Positions 39,060 to 48,330 of a stretch of DNA of 64,000 nucleotides are shown one piece after another. The stretch spans positions 1 through 64,000 of the forward strand of contig NZ_NXIA01000013.1 in the NCBI RefSeq assembly GCF_002412165.1, given 5' to 3'. The DNA is from Curtobacterium sp. 'Ferrero' (GTDB lineage: Bacteria; Actinomycetota; Actinomycetes; Actinomycetales; Microbacteriaceae). Position 1 is the stretch's first letter, and every line of letters begins with the position of its first letter. The translations under genes were made by a program, and so were the position numbers. The notes below the pieces were generated by a model. The model saw only the letters and a list, made by a program, of their open reading frames with translations, had not been told where the DNA came from and did no database searches.

Positions 39060-40925
39060 GTGGCGAACGACGAGGCAGAGTTCGGGGCCGAACTGCGGGG
39101 GTACCGCCGCGACGAGGTCGACCGCGCACTCGGTGACCTGCGCCGCGAGCTGATCAAGTCGAACAACGACCGCGCCGAGGCCGCCAAGGAGATCCGTCTG
39201 CTGCAGTCCCGCGTCGCGGAGCTGCAGGGTGAGCTCGACGAGGCCGGCACCCCCACGTACAGCGGCCTCGGGACGCGTCTCGAGTCGACCCTCCGCGTCG
39301 CCGAGGAGCAGTCGACACGCCTCATCAGCCAGGCCGACATCGACGCACAGCGCCTGCGCGCGTCGAGCCGGGCCGAGGCCGAGCGCACCCTGCGGGAGGC
39401 GCGTGACGAGGCCCGCGACACCCTCGACGACGCCCGGAACCGCGCGACCGACGAGCTGGCGCGCGCGCGGGCCGAGGCCGCCGACACGATCGAGCGTGCC
39501 CGCGCCGAGGCCGGCCTGCTGCTGCAGGACGCCCGCAACGAGGGGGCGGCCGTCCGCGGCGCCGCGGTCACGGAGGCCGCCGAGGTGCGCTCCGTCGCCA
39601 TCCGGGAGACCAACGCCCTGCGCGCCCAGGTCGAGCGCGAGGTCGCCGAACTCCGCGAGACCGTCCAGCGCGAGTCCGCGGACGCCCGAGCTGCGGCGGC
39701 GGACCTGGACCGCGAGACCGAGCACCGCCGTGCCGTCTTCGAGGCCGACCACGCCCGCCGTGTCGAGGACCTCGACCGGACCGAGACGGAGCGTCGCGCC
39801 ACACTCGAACGCGAGCTGGCCGAGGGCCGTGCCGCCTGGGACCGCGAGCGGGCCGAGGAGCAGCGGGCGCACCGGACGGAACTCGAGACCGGCCGCGCGG
39901 ACCTCGCCGCCGAGGTCGGTCGCCGCCGCGCCGAGCTCGATGCCGAACTCGCCGACCTGCGCCGCGACACCGAGGAGTCGCTCGCTGCCGCCCGCGCGGA
40001 GTGGGAGCGGGAGCTGGCGTCCGCACGCACGGCGCTCGAGCAGGAGGTCGAGGCCGCACGCGCCCAGCTGCGGGTCGACGAGGAGCGCACCCGCGCGGAG
40101 AACGACCGGCTCGTGCAGGAGACGGCCGACCGCATCGCCCGCGAGCTCGAGGAGCACCGGTCCCGCATCGAGCGCGAACGTGCCGAGGCGGACGACGCCG
40201 CGGAGCGCGCCCGACGCGACCACGAGGACGAACTGGCGGCCCGTCGCGAGCGGGAGCACGCCGAGGTCGACACCGAGATCGCCGACCGCCGTGCCGCCGA
40301 GATCGGAGCCCTCGAGGCCGAGCGCACCGCCCTGCGCCAGGAGATCGACACCGCCCGCGCCGAACTGGCCCGGGAACGCGACGAGGCCGCGGCCGACCTC
40401 GCCCGGATGCGGGAGGAGGCGCACACGGCACTCGAGTCCGAGCTCGCCGCCCGTCGCGACGACGCCGAGCAGGAGTACCTGCAGAAGCACCACGAGACGG
40501 TGACGGAGACGCAGAAGTACCTCGACGAGGCGAACCTGCAGCTCGCCGAGGCGACGCGACGGGCGTCCGAAGCCCGAGAGCGCGCCGAGCGGCTGCAGCA
40601 GGAGGCGGACGACCTCGAGCGCACGAGCACCGCCGAGGCACAGGAGCACGCCCGGACGATCGTGGCGGACGCGCAGGAGCGCGTGCACCGCATGGTCGAG
40701 GACGCCGAGGCGCGCACCGCCGACATCGTCGCCGACGCGGAGGACCGGCTGGCGGCGATCCGGACGGAGCGCGACGCGGTCGCGGGCTACCTGGAGAACC
40801 TGCGAGGCGTGCTCACGCACGCCACCGGCCTCCTGGCCGAGCCGGACGCCGACGGTGCGGACGGCGACGGCGCGGACGGCGACGCGACCGGCGCGCAGAC
40901 CGACGCCGACGCGATCACACGCTGA
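39060..40925 (+). CDS. Long coiled-coil protein, FilP/Scy or DivIVA-like
   Basis: This 621-residue protein opens with a short DivIVA-like head (FGAELRGYRRDEVDRALGDL), then is almost entirely heptad-patterned helix rich in Ala, Arg and Glu (about 25-595), ending in an Asp/Gly/Ala tail. Such proteins (FilP, Scy, Wag31-associated factors) form filaments or polar scaffolds in actinobacteria. GTG 39060 follows AGGAG at the right spacing. It is divergent from the membrane-protein gene by 183 bp. Coiled coils give loose homology, so the exact orthologue is uncertain. Confidence 0.82.
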   Translation: MANDEAEFGAELRGYRRDEVDRALGDLRRELIKSNNDRAEAAKEIRLLQSRVAELQGELDEAGTPTYSGLGTRLESTLRVAEEQSTRLISQADIDAQRLRASSRAEAERTLREARDEARDTLDDARNRATDELARARAEAADTIERARAEAGLLLQDARNEGAAVRGAAVTEAAEVRSVAIRETNALRAQVEREVAELRETVQRESADARAAAADLDRETEHRRAVFEADHARRVEDLDRTETERRATLERELAEGRAAWDRERAEEQRAHRTELETGRADLAAEVGRRRAELDAELADLRRDTEESLAAARAEWERELASARTALEQEVEAARAQLRVDEERTRAENDRLVQETADRIARELEEHRSRIERERAEADDAAERARRDHEDELAARREREHAEVDTEIADRRAAEIGALEAERTALRQEIDTARAELARERDEAAADLARMREEAHTALESELAARRDDAEQEYLQKHHETVTETQKYLDEANLQLAEATRRASEARERAERLQQEADDLERTSTAEAQEHARTIVADAQERVHRMVEDAEARTADIVADAEDRLAAIRTERDAVAGYLENLRGVLTHATGLLAEPDADGADGDGADGDATGAQTDADAITR

Positions 40926-40932
40926 CGTGACC

Positions 40933-40963
40933 GGCCTGGAGGCGCGCCCTGAGCCTCCAGGCC
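40933..40963. terminator. Hairpin terminator of the GGAGGC family
   Basis: GGCCTGGAGGC (40933-40943) and GCCTCCAGGCC (40953-40963) pair perfectly around a 9-base loop, between the coiled-coil gene and the convergent hydrolase gene. Confidence 0.75.
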
Positions 40964-40991
40964 GCTCGCGCTGACAGCGCGGTCGGCTGCG

Positions 40992-41780
40992 TCAGCGGGC
41001 GCCGGCCGGCCAGTGCGTCGGCAGCGGCGCGCTCCCCGGGACCACGAGGTCCGCGATCCGGTCGAGCACGATCCGGACGTACCGCTCCCCCACCCAGAGG
41101 TGCTTGGCACCCTCGACCGGCTCCACCCGGATCGACGGCGCGACAGCGAACCGTTCGCGTGCGGCGTCGGGTCGGAGGAAGTCGTCGTGCTCGGGAACGA
41201 GCGCGACCACGGGGACCTCGACGTCCGCCCAGCGCGCGAGCTCAGCGTCCGTCGTGCGGTGGAGCGGCGGCGACAGCAGGACGACGCCCGCCACGTGACC
41301 GGCCTCCACGTGCTCGATCGCGTGCTTGAGGATCACCTCGGTGCCGAAGGACCACCCGACGAGCCACGGCGTCGGGAGCCCGCGGTCGACGACCTCGGCG
41401 ACCGCGGCGCGGAGGTCGAACCCTTCCGAGACGCCGTCGCCGAAGGCGCCCTCGGAGGTGCCGCGCGGCGAGGTCACCGACCGGAAGTTGAAGCGCAGGA
41501 CCGCCAGGTCCGCGAGCGCGGGCAGCCGCGCCGCCGCCTTCTTCAGGACGTGGGAGTCCATGAAGCCGTGCGCCGTCGGCAGGGGGTGCAGTGTGACGAG
41601 GGTGCCGCGTGACGGGTGGTCGAGCGGTTCGGCGAGTTCCCCGACGAGCGTCAGGTGGTCGTCGGTGACGAGCTCGACGTCGGTGCGTCGGGCGGGCAAC
41701 TCGGTGCCGGACCGGATCTCCTCCGACTGCGCGGCGGGCGGGGCCGGTGCGGACGACGCCGGGGCGGGCTGGTCGGTCAT
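40992..41780 (-). CDS. Alpha/beta hydrolase
   Basis: This 262-residue protein has a nucleophile elbow GWSFG (VGWSFGTEVILKHA), an HPLPTAHGFMDSHVL segment after the first strands, VPEHDDFLRPDA holding the likely acid, and GAKHLWVGE holding the likely catalytic histidine. It is a cytoplasmic hydrolase of the dienelactone-hydrolase-like group; substrate unknown. An Ala/Pro-rich tail of about 30 residues precedes the fold. The ATG overlaps the stop of the small zinc-ribbon gene (ATGA, 41777-41780). Confidence 0.83.
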   Translation of the reverse strand: MTDQPAPASSAPAPPAAQSEEIRSGTELPARRTDVELVTDDHLTLVGELAEPLDHPSRGTLVTLHPLPTAHGFMDSHVLKKAAARLPALADLAVLRFNFRSVTSPRGTSEGAFGDGVSEGFDLRAAVAEVVDRGLPTPWLVGWSFGTEVILKHAIEHVEAGHVAGVVLLSPPLHRTTDAELARWADVEVPVVALVPEHDDFLRPDAARERFAVAPSIRVEPVEGAKHLWVGERYVRIVLDRIADLVVPGSAPLPTHWPAGAR

Positions 41781-42079
41781 GCGATGCTCCAGCAGTGGTT
41801 GTGCCAGTGACGGCGGGATGCCAGGTCGGCCTCGTCTCCGAGGACGCCGTCGGCTCGCCACACCACGACGTGCGCGGTGCCCGGCACGACGGTGCCGCCG
41901 CAGCCCGGGCAGACGTACTCCTTCTGCGCGGACGCACTCGACACGGGCTGCACGACGTACTCGCGCCCGCGCCGGGTCTCCGTGCGCTTCCAGGAACTCA
42001 TCAGCCGCTCGAGGCCGGTTTCCTCGTCGGGTTCAGGCCCGCGGCCCCGAGGTCGCCGCGGCCGGTTGCTCCGCGGCAC
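41777..42079 (-). CDS. Small zinc-ribbon-like protein
   Basis: This protein of up to 100 residues has CPGCGG followed by GTAHVVV and RRHWHNHCW, i.e. Cys and His ligands for one zinc site. The first 25 residues are basic and may not be translated: GTG 42079 has a weak ribosome-binding site, and ATG at 42001 would give 74 residues. It is coupled to the hydrolase gene downstream and lies 12 bp after the transglycosylase-like gene, so the three form an operon. Function unknown; homologues appear widely in Microbacteriaceae (recollection, not checked). Confidence 0.7.
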   Translation of the reverse strand: MPRSNRPRRPRGRGPEPDEETGLERLMSSWKRTETRRGREYVVQPVSSASAQKEYVCPGCGGTVVPGTAHVVVWRADGVLGDEADLASRRHWHNHCWSIA

Positions 42080-42091
42080 CCCGGACGCCGA

Positions 42092-43066
42092 TCAGTACCA
42101 GTTGAAGGACTGGCTGTGACCCCACGCACCACAGGGGGTGCCGTAGACGCCCGCGATGTAGTTCAGGCCCCAGGTGATCTGGGTCGCCGGGTTGGTCTGC
42201 CAGTCGGCTCCGACCGAAGCCATCTTGCTGCCCGGGAGGGCCTGCGGGATGCCGTAGGCGCCACTCGGGTTGTAGGCGTTGACCCGCCAGCCCGACTCCT
42301 TGTTCCAGAGCGAGACGAGGCAGTTGTACTGGTCCGTGCCCCAGCCGCGGGCGGTGACCTGCTGCAGGGCGATCGCCTGCGCGCTGCCCGGGTCGGGGGT
42401 CGCGGCGACGGCTGCCAGCGTGTTCGTCGCCGAGACAGCGGTCGACTGCGTCGAGGAGTCGCTCGTCGTCGTGTCGGTGGTCTCCGTCGTCGGCGCCTTC
42501 GTCACCTTGGGCTTCGGGACGGTGACGCCGTACTCGTCGCGACCGGCGTCGAACGCGGCGTAGGTGCCGTGCGGCGAGTACTGCTGCGGAGCCGGGGCCT
42601 TCGCGAGCACGGTGGTCTGCACGGCTGCCTGGGCGACGTCGGGCTGCATCGGGTTGAACAGCGAGCCGCCGACGAACCCGAACACCGCGAAGAAGGAGAG
42701 CGCCGGGATCGTGGCACGACGACGCATGAACGTGTTCACGCCGCGGATCGGAGCGTCGGTGACCGGCTTCGTCGCCCGGGCACGCCGCTGCTTGACGATG
42801 CGCGGATCGGCGGGGGTCCGCGGGACCGCGTGCGCGACCGCCGCGTCGGACAGGCGGTTGGCCGCCACCGACTTCGGCGCGATCGCCACCGGACCGGTGA
42901 CCTCGGGAACCGTCTGCGGAGCGACCGTCGCCGGGTTCGCCGTCGAGACCGGGGACGCCGCGTTGCGGGTTCGGTTCAGTGCCGCGCGGCGCTCACCCGT
43001 GACCTGACGGTCGAGGTGCTCGCGGGGATCGCGGTCGGAGCTGATGTCTGCCGTGTGCCTGCCCAT
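42092..43066 (-). CDS. Secreted lytic transglycosylase-like protein
   Basis: This 324-residue protein has a long charged N-terminus (about 1-115), a membrane anchor or late signal (RRATIPALSFFAVFGFVGG, about 115-140), a Thr/Ser-rich linker (about 190-225) and a C-terminal lysozyme-like domain (about 225-324). That domain has WNKESGWRVNAYNPSGAYG and PQALPGSKM, with the glutamate of KESGW as likely catalytic acid, and ends TPCGAWGHSQSFNWY. This C-terminal type is common in actinobacterial cell-wall hydrolases. ATG 43066 is the start. Confidence 0.85.
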   Translation of the reverse strand: MGRHTADISSDRDPREHLDRQVTGERRAALNRTRNAASPVSTANPATVAPQTVPEVTGPVAIAPKSVAANRLSDAAVAHAVPRTPADPRIVKQRRARATKPVTDAPIRGVNTFMRRRATIPALSFFAVFGFVGGSLFNPMQPDVAQAAVQTTVLAKAPAPQQYSPHGTYAAFDAGRDEYGVTVPKPKVTKAPTTETTDTTTSDSSTQSTAVSATNTLAAVAATPDPGSAQAIALQQVTARGWGTDQYNCLVSLWNKESGWRVNAYNPSGAYGIPQALPGSKMASVGADWQTNPATQITWGLNYIAGVYGTPCGAWGHSQSFNWY

Positions 43067-43126
43067 GAGTCCGACCAGGATAACGGAAGCATCACGGAAT
43101 GCGAAGCACCCGTGAGCAGCGCGTCG

Positions 43127-43675
43127 TCAGCGGACCGCGAGCATGACCTCGACGACGGCGTCCAGGAGCGCGTCGACCTGGGCTTCGCGGTACCCGCCGT
43201 GCTTCGGCCGGAACACCACGGAGCGCACCTCGGTCAGGCTCAGCGGCTTGCCGTCGCGGAAGTACCCGGCCAGGCGCTTCGCGAACGCGTCGACGTCCTT
43301 CGGGTGGTAGCCGGTCCCGAGGAAGCTGACACGGTGGAAGCGCTGCCCGTCCGGTCGCTCGAGCCGGGCGACGACGTCCGAGGCCTTCGTCCGGGCCTCG
43401 GCGTACCAGGCCTTCTGTCCGACCTCGGCGATCTCCCGCTCGCGCTCCCGCGCCGCGAAGGCGTCCTCGAGCCGTTCGAGCGCGGCGTCGACGTGGGCTG
43501 TCGAGTAGCCGCCCTTCTTCATCGAGAAAGCGGTCGCCCGGATCTTCGCGGCCTCGATCGCCGGCGAGCTGTCGTTCGCGGTGTAGGCGCGACGGGCGTC
43601 CTCGAGGAAGCGCTCGACCTCGTCGACGTCGTATCCGAGGGTCTTGCGTTCTGCGTTCGGGAAGGTGCTGGCCAC
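43127..43675 (-). CDS. DivIVA-domain protein
   Basis: This 182-residue protein contains two short DivIVA-like modules: FPNAERKTLGYDVDEVERFL near the start and FHRVSFLGTGYHPKDVDAFAKRL in the second half. Each is followed by KGGYSTAHVDAALERL- or HGGYREAQVDALLDAV-type helices. It has no long coiled coil, so it is not Wag31 itself. A role in polar growth or division is inferred only from the domain. GTG 43675 is the start. It lies upstream of the transglycosylase operon and downstream of cdsA on the same strand. Confidence 0.82.
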   Translation of the reverse strand: MASTFPNAERKTLGYDVDEVERFLEDARRAYTANDSSPAIEAAKIRATAFSMKKGGYSTAHVDAALERLEDAFAAREREREIAEVGQKAWYAEARTKASDVVARLERPDGQRFHRVSFLGTGYHPKDVDAFAKRLAGYFRDGKPLSLTEVRSVVFRPKHGGYREAQVDALLDAVVEVMLAVR

Positions 43676-43788
43676 GGCGTCATTCTGCCAGCACCGTCCC
43701 CTGGTGCGACCTGGACGCGCGGGCGGGCACGTTCAGCCGGGCACGTCGGGAGCCGGGGACGCGTCGCACCGCCGCCGCGACCGGACGG

Positions 43789-44778
43789 TCAGTGGTGCGC
43801 GATGAGGAACAGCACGTACGCCACGGCCGCCGACGGCAGGATGCTGTCGATCCGGTCGAGCAGTCCCCCGTGCCCGGGCAGGAACGACGAGATGTCCTTG
43901 ATGCCGAGGTCGCGCTTGATCATCGACTCGGTGAGGTCGCCGAGCGTGGCCGACCCCGAGATCAGGACCCCGAGCACGAGACCGGTCCACCACGGCAGCC
44001 CGAGCAGGAGGACCGTCACGACCACCCCGACCACGAGGCTCGCGGCGACCGACCCGGCGAACCCCTCCCACGTCTTCTTCGGACTGATCCGCGGCGCCAT
44101 CGGGTGCTTGCCGAGGTTGAGCCCCGTGGCGTACGCACCGGTGTCGACAGCCACCACGACGAGGATGAACGCGATCACCCACAGCTGCCCCCGGTCCTCG
44201 CGGGAGAGCAGCACGACGCACGCGCCGAGCAGGCTGATGTACGCCTGGACGAACAGCCCGTCCGTCAGGTCCCTGACGACGTGCCCCGCCGGGGGTTTCG
44301 GCGTCGTGAACGCCACCTCGACGAGCCGCCACGCGGAGATGACGAGGATGCCGATGAGCAGCGTGAACAGCGCCGCGACCTGCCCCCAGACGAACGCCGC
44401 GGGCACGACCGCGATCGCCAGCCCGACGCTCGGGATCCGCGGGACGTCCCGCCCCGCGAACCGCATCGCGCTCGTGAGCTCGTAGACGCCCACGCCGAGC
44501 AGGAACGCCGCGACCACCATGAACGCGGGCTTCCAGATGAGGAGCGCCGCGAGCATGACGACCGCGAAGGCGAGCGCGATGCCGATCGCCGCCGGCAGGT
44601 TCCGGCCCGTGCGGGCCGTCAGCGCCTCGTTCTTGGCGTCGAAGTCGGCTCGCCGTTGGCGGATGGACGCCTCGAAGTCGGACCGCGCCGCTCGGGCACG
44701 GGCGTCGAAGTCCTGACGGAGCCCTCGCCGGGGTTCCGGGGTTGCGGGGCGGTCGTCGCCCTGGTCGTGACGACGCAT
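43789..44778 (-). CDS. cdsA: Phosphatidate cytidylyltransferase
   Basis: This 329-residue membrane enzyme makes CDP-diacylglycerol for phospholipid synthesis. It has about eight membrane segments and the CDP-diglyceride synthase signature SGSATLGDLTESMIKRDLGIKD followed by PGHGGLLDRIDS. The first 60 residues are a charged cytoplasmic tail (RARAARSDFEASIRQRRADF). The start ATG shares one base with the frr stop (44778). It completes the conserved rpsB-tsf-pyrH-frr-cdsA order. Confidence 0.95.
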   Translation of the reverse strand: MRRHDQGDDRPATPEPRRGLRQDFDARARAARSDFEASIRQRRADFDAKNEALTARTGRNLPAAIGIALAFAVVMLAALLIWKPAFMVVAAFLLGVGVYELTSAMRFAGRDVPRIPSVGLAIAVVPAAFVWGQVAALFTLLIGILVISAWRLVEVAFTTPKPPAGHVVRDLTDGLFVQAYISLLGACVVLLSREDRGQLWVIAFILVVVAVDTGAYATGLNLGKHPMAPRISPKKTWEGFAGSVAASLVVGVVVTVLLLGLPWWTGLVLGVLISGSATLGDLTESMIKRDLGIKDISSFLPGHGGLLDRIDSILPSAAVAYVLFLIAHH

Positions 44779-45332
44779 CAGACCTCGAGGAGTTCGGCTT
44801 CCTTCTTCTTGAGCGCTTCGTCGATCTGGTCGACGTGCTTCTTGGTGATCACGTCGAGCTCCTTGTCGCCGCGGGCGATCTCGTCGTCCGAGATCTCGCC
44901 CTTGAGCGCGTCGAGGTCGTCCTTCGCCTTGCGGCGGATGTTGCGCACGACGACCTTGTGGTCCTCGCCCTTGCCGCGCACGAGCTTGACGTACTCCTTG
45001 CGGCGGTCCTGGGTGAGCTCCGGGATCGTCACACGGACGACCTCGCCGTCGTTCGACGGGCTCGCCCCGAGGTTCGGGAACGTCGCGATGGCGCGCTCGA
45101 TCTCCTTCAGGGCGGACTTGTCGTAGGGCGTCACGACGAGCGTGCGCGCCTCCGGCGTCTGCAGGCCGGCGAGCTGCGCGAGCGGCGTCGGCGTGCCGTA
45201 GTAGTCGACCGGGATCTTCTGGAAGAGCGCGGCGTTGATGCGTCCGGTGCGGACGGTCGCGAAGTCGTCCTTGGCGACGTCGACGGCCTTCGCCATCTTC
45301 TCGGTGGCTTCGGTCAGGACATCACTGATCAC
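44778..45332 (-). CDS. frr: Ribosome recycling factor
   Basis: This 184-residue protein splits post-termination ribosomes with EF-G. Family motifs are [42 protein letters not shown] and the arginine-rich [19 protein letters not shown] 45332 has AAGGAG at proper spacing. It overlaps cdsA by one base and follows pyrH by 47 bp. Confidence 0.97.
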   Translation of the reverse strand: MISDVLTEATEKMAKAVDVAKDDFATVRTGRINAALFQKIPVDYYGTPTPLAQLAGLQTPEARTLVVTPYDKSALKEIERAIATFPNLGASPSNDGEVVRVTIPELTQDRRKEYVKLVRGKGEDHKVVVRNIRRKAKDDLDALKGEISDDEIARGDKELDVITKKHVDQIDEALKKKEAELLEV

Positions 45333-45379
45333 GGTGGTTCTCCTTCGGTACTGCGTTCGAGTCTAGTCAGCCGCTGCGG

Positions 45380-46099
45380 TCAGTTGCTGACCACCGTGCC
45401 GATCCGCTCACCCCGGATGGCGGCCGAGACGTTGCCCTCGCCCTCCATGCCGAAGACGTGCATCGGCATGCCGTTGTCCATGCAGAGCGAGAACGCCGTG
45501 GCGTCGACGACCTTCAGCCCCTTGAGCAGGGCGTCCTGGTAGGTGACGTGGTGGAGTTTCTCGGCGGAGGCGTCCTTCTTCGGGTCCGCGGTGTACACGC
45601 CGTCGACCCCGTTCTTCGCCACGAGCACCTCGTGCGCGTCGATCTCGAGCGCCCGCTGCGCCGCGACGGTGTCGGTCGAGAAGTACGGCAGCCCGGCGCC
45701 GGCACCGAAGATGACGATCCGGCCCTTCTCGAGGTGCCGCTCGGCGCGACGCGGGATGTACGGCTCGGCCACCTGCGTCATGCTGATGGCCGACTGCACG
45801 CGCGTCGCGGCACCGGCCTGCTCGAGGAAGTCCTGCAGCGCCAGCGCGTTCATCACCGTGCCGAGCATCCCCATGTAGTCGGCGCGACCGCGGTCCATGC
45901 CGCGCTGCGACAGCTCGGCACCGCGGAAGAAGTTGCCGCCGCCGACGACGATCGCGACCTCGACCTCCTGCGCAGCCTGGGCGATCTCCTTCGCGATGGT
46001 GCTGATGACGTCCGGGTTCACCCCGAGGGAACCGGCACCGAACGCCTCTCCCGACAGCTTCAGCAGGACGCGGCGTCGCCCGGTCTTCTCGTTCGTCAT
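45380..46099 (-). CDS. pyrH: Uridylate kinase
   Basis: This 239-residue amino-acid-kinase-fold enzyme phosphorylates UMP to UDP. Motifs are [55 protein letters not shown] and [12 protein letters not shown]. The length is typical. ATG 46099 gives the normal N-terminus. It is separated from tsf by a strong hairpin at 46164-46198, so it may be read from reduced read-through or its own promoter. Confidence 0.97.
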   Translation of the reverse strand: MTNEKTGRRRVLLKLSGEAFGAGSLGVNPDVISTIAKEIAQAAQEVEVAIVVGGGNFFRGAELSQRGMDRGRADYMGMLGTVMNALALQDFLEQAGAATRVQSAISMTQVAEPYIPRRAERHLEKGRIVIFGAGAGLPYFSTDTVAAQRALEIDAHEVLVAKNGVDGVYTADPKKDASAEKLHHVTYQDALLKGLKVVDATAFSLCMDNGMPMHVFGMEGEGNVSAAIRGERIGTVVSN

Positions 46100-46163
46100 C
46101 TGGTCGCACCCTTCGTCGAATGTCTCGTGGGAATCTACTCGCGCGCCCGGTCGGCGCGCGAAA

Positions 46164-46198
46164 ACGGGGTCAGGAACCGTGTTGGTTCCTGACCCCGT
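46164..46198 (-). terminator. Intrinsic terminator downstream of tsf
   Basis: ACGGGGTCAGGAACC (46164-46178) pairs perfectly with GGTTCCTGACCCCGT (46184-46198). On the minus strand the hairpin is followed by TTTT, a canonical terminator for the rpsB-tsf transcript. Confidence 0.9.
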
Positions 46199-46208
46199 CA
46201 CGGGTTCG

Positions 46209-47036
46209 TTACGCGCCGACCTTGACGCGGACGAAGCCCTGGATCGTGATGCCGGCGTTCTCGGCGGCCTTCGCGACGGAGATCTTGTTGTCCTTCGCGT
46301 AGTCCTGGTCGAGCAGCGACACCTGCTTGATGAAGGCGTTGACACGACCCTCGACGATCTTCGGGAGGGCGGCCTCGGGCTTGCCCTCCTCGCGCGTGAT
46401 CGCCTCGACGGTCGCGCGCTCCTTCTCGATCTCGGCGGCCGGGACGTCCTCGCGGCGCAGGTACGACGGGTTCGCGAACGCGACGTGCTGCGCGATCGAA
46501 CGCGCCTCGGCGGCGTCGGAGCCCGAGTAGGCGATGACGACGGCGATCTGCGGCGGCAGGTCCTGGCTGGTCTTGTGCAGGTAGACCTCGAACGCGTCGC
46601 CCTCGACACGGGCGACCGTGCGGAGCTCGAGCTTCTCGCCGAGCGTCGCAGCGTTCTCGTCGATGACCTCGCCGACGGTCTTGCCGTCGAGCGGGGCCGC
46701 GTTGCCGGACGCGACGTCGGTGGCGCCGGCCGCGGCGACCGCGGCGACGACCTTGTCGGCCAGGGTGGTGAACTTCTCGTTCTTCGCGACGAAGTCGGTC
46801 TCGCTGGCGAGCTCGACGACGGTGGCGGCGCCACCCTCGGTCGTCGCGACGACGACACCCTCGGAGGTGGCACGGTCGTCGCGCTTGGCGACGGCCTTGG
46901 CACCCTTGATGCGGAGGAGCTCGACGGCCTTGTCGTAGTCGCCGTCGGCCTCGATGAGCGCGTTCTTCGCGTCCATCATGCCGGCCCCGAGGTCCTCGCG
47001 GAGCTTCTTCACGTCAGCAAGGCTGTAGTTGGCCAT
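46209..47036 (-). CDS. tsf: Translation elongation factor Ts
   Basis: This 275-residue factor recycles EF-Tu-GDP. The N-terminal UBA-like domain has [16 protein letters not shown], followed by the core with NFFVAKN-like [12 protein letters not shown] and the C-terminal [12 protein letters not shown] 47036 follows AAAGGA. The gene is 82 bp downstream of rpsB with a hairpin between, and ends at a strong terminator. Confidence 0.97.
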   Translation of the reverse strand: MANYSLADVKKLREDLGAGMMDAKNALIEADGDYDKAVELLRIKGAKAVAKRDDRATSEGVVVATTEGGAATVVELASETDFVAKNEKFTTLADKVVAAVAAAGATDVASGNAAPLDGKTVGEVIDENAATLGEKLELRTVARVEGDAFEVYLHKTSQDLPPQIAVVIAYSGSDAAEARSIAQHVAFANPSYLRREDVPAAEIEKERATVEAITREEGKPEAALPKIVEGRVNAFIKQVSLLDQDYAKDNKISVAKAAENAGITIQGFVRVKVGA

Positions 47037-47081
47037 TGACTGGAGTCCTTTCTGGACTGTGTGTTGTCGGGAGAGTGGGAC

Positions 47082-47113
47082 GGGGCGCCGGACCGCTGCG
47101 GTCCGACGCCCCG
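47082..47113 (-). terminator. Hairpin between rpsB and tsf
   Basis: GGGGCGCCGGACCG (47082-47095) pairs with CGGTCCGACGCCCC (47100-47113) with one mismatch. It may attenuate transcription from rpsB into tsf. No T-run follows. Confidence 0.5.
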
Positions 47114-47118
47114 GCAGG

Positions 47119-47994
47119 TCACTCGGCGGGGGTGGCTTCGGCGTTCTTGGAGGCGTCGGCGACGGGCTCGCCGATCTCCTTCTCCGCGACCTGGGCGTCG
47201 GCGTCGTTCTCCTGGACGGTCGCGCCCTCGCCCTCGGTCTGGCCGGCGAGGAGCTCCTGCTCCCACTCGGCCAGCGGCTCGGCCGCTTCCTCGTCGTCGC
47301 CGCCGTTGTGGCGGGTCTTGAGGCCCTCGGCCGCGGCGTCGGCGACGATGCGGGTCAGGAGGCCGACGGAGCGGATCGCGTCGTCGTTGCCCGGGATCGG
47401 GTAGGTGATCTCGTCCGGGTCGCAGTTGGTGTCGAGGATGCCGATGATCGGGATCCCGAGCTTCTGCGCCTCATCGACTGCGAGGTGCTCCTTCTTGGTG
47501 TCGACGATCCAGAGCGCGCTCGGGGTCCGCGTGAGGTTGCGGATGCCGCCGAGGGTCTTGTGGAGCTTGTCCAGCTCGCGCTTCTTGATGAGGAGCTCCT
47601 TCTTGGTGAAGCCCTTCGTCGTGTCGTCGAAGTCGATCTCCTCGAGCTCCTTCATGCGCGCGAGGCGCTTGGAGACCGTCTGGAAGTTCGTGAGCAGGCC
47701 GCCGAGCCAACGCTGGTTGACGTACGGCTGGCCGACGCGGGTCGCCTGCTCGGCGATGGAGCCCTGCGCCTGCTTCTTGGTGCCCACGAAGAGGATCGTG
47801 CCGCCGTGCGCGACCGTCTCCTTGACGAAGTCGTAAGCACGGTCGATGAAGGCCAGCGACTGCTGCAGGTCGATGATGTGGATGCCCGAGCGCTCGGCGA
47901 GGATGAATCGCTTCACCTTCGGGTTCCACCGACGGGTCTGGTGTCCGAAGTGGACGCCGCTGTCGAGCAGCTGGCGGATGGTGACGACGGCCAT
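47119..47994 (-). CDS. rpsB: 30S ribosomal protein S2
   Basis: This 291-residue protein has the S2 motifs [64 protein letters not shown] and [20 protein letters not shown]. An acidic C-terminal tail (about 245-291) is common in actinobacterial S2. A strong ribosome-binding site (AAGGAGGG) precedes ATG 47994. It heads the ribosomal/translation cluster. Confidence 0.97.
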   Translation of the reverse strand: MAVVTIRQLLDSGVHFGHQTRRWNPKVKRFILAERSGIHIIDLQQSLAFIDRAYDFVKETVAHGGTILFVGTKKQAQGSIAEQATRVGQPYVNQRWLGGLLTNFQTVSKRLARMKELEEIDFDDTTKGFTKKELLIKKRELDKLHKTLGGIRNLTRTPSALWIVDTKKEHLAVDEAQKLGIPIIGILDTNCDPDEITYPIPGNDDAIRSVGLLTRIVADAAAEGLKTRHNGGDDEEAAEPLAEWEQELLAGQTEGEGATVQENDADAQVAEKEIGEPVADASKNAEATPAE

Positions 47995-48330
47995 GCCGTC
48001 CCTCCTTGTTCTCGGCGCGCGGCTGTTCGAGCCGCGTGCACGGTTGCGGTTGTGTCGGTCACGACCGGTGGTCGTGGCCCCTGGTGCCCCACCCCGGACG
48101 GCCGCCCGCTCGCGAGAGCGGGACCGATGGCCGCGGAGGGTACCGTCGCCGGCACAAGTGGACACGCGAAGTCAGCGCGCTCAGCGCGCTGCTGGATAGA
48201 TGCTAACAGACTGGGCCCCTGTCGCCGGTACCGGCACGACGCGCCAGCGGCGTGTCGGCCGTGCCGACAGGGAGAGGCGCGGTGCGGGACGGACCCGCAC
48301 CGCGCCTCCAGGACGTGGATCGTGACGATC
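47995..48330. other. rpsB upstream region
   Basis: These 336 bp have no gene. They should contain the rpsB promoter and leader (minus strand); TAGCAT at 48200-48205 is one possible -10 but lacks a convincing -35. The direct repeat CAGCGCGCT occurs near 48176-48192. A GGCGCGG-type hairpin at 48275-48307 ends the upstream transporter transcript. Confidence 0.5.
48275..48307. terminator. Hairpin terminator of the GGAGGC family
   Basis: AGGCGCGGTGCGGG (48275-48288) pairs perfectly with CCCGCACCGCGCCT (48294-48307) around ACGGA. It lies just downstream of the sugar transporter gene. Confidence 0.75.
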
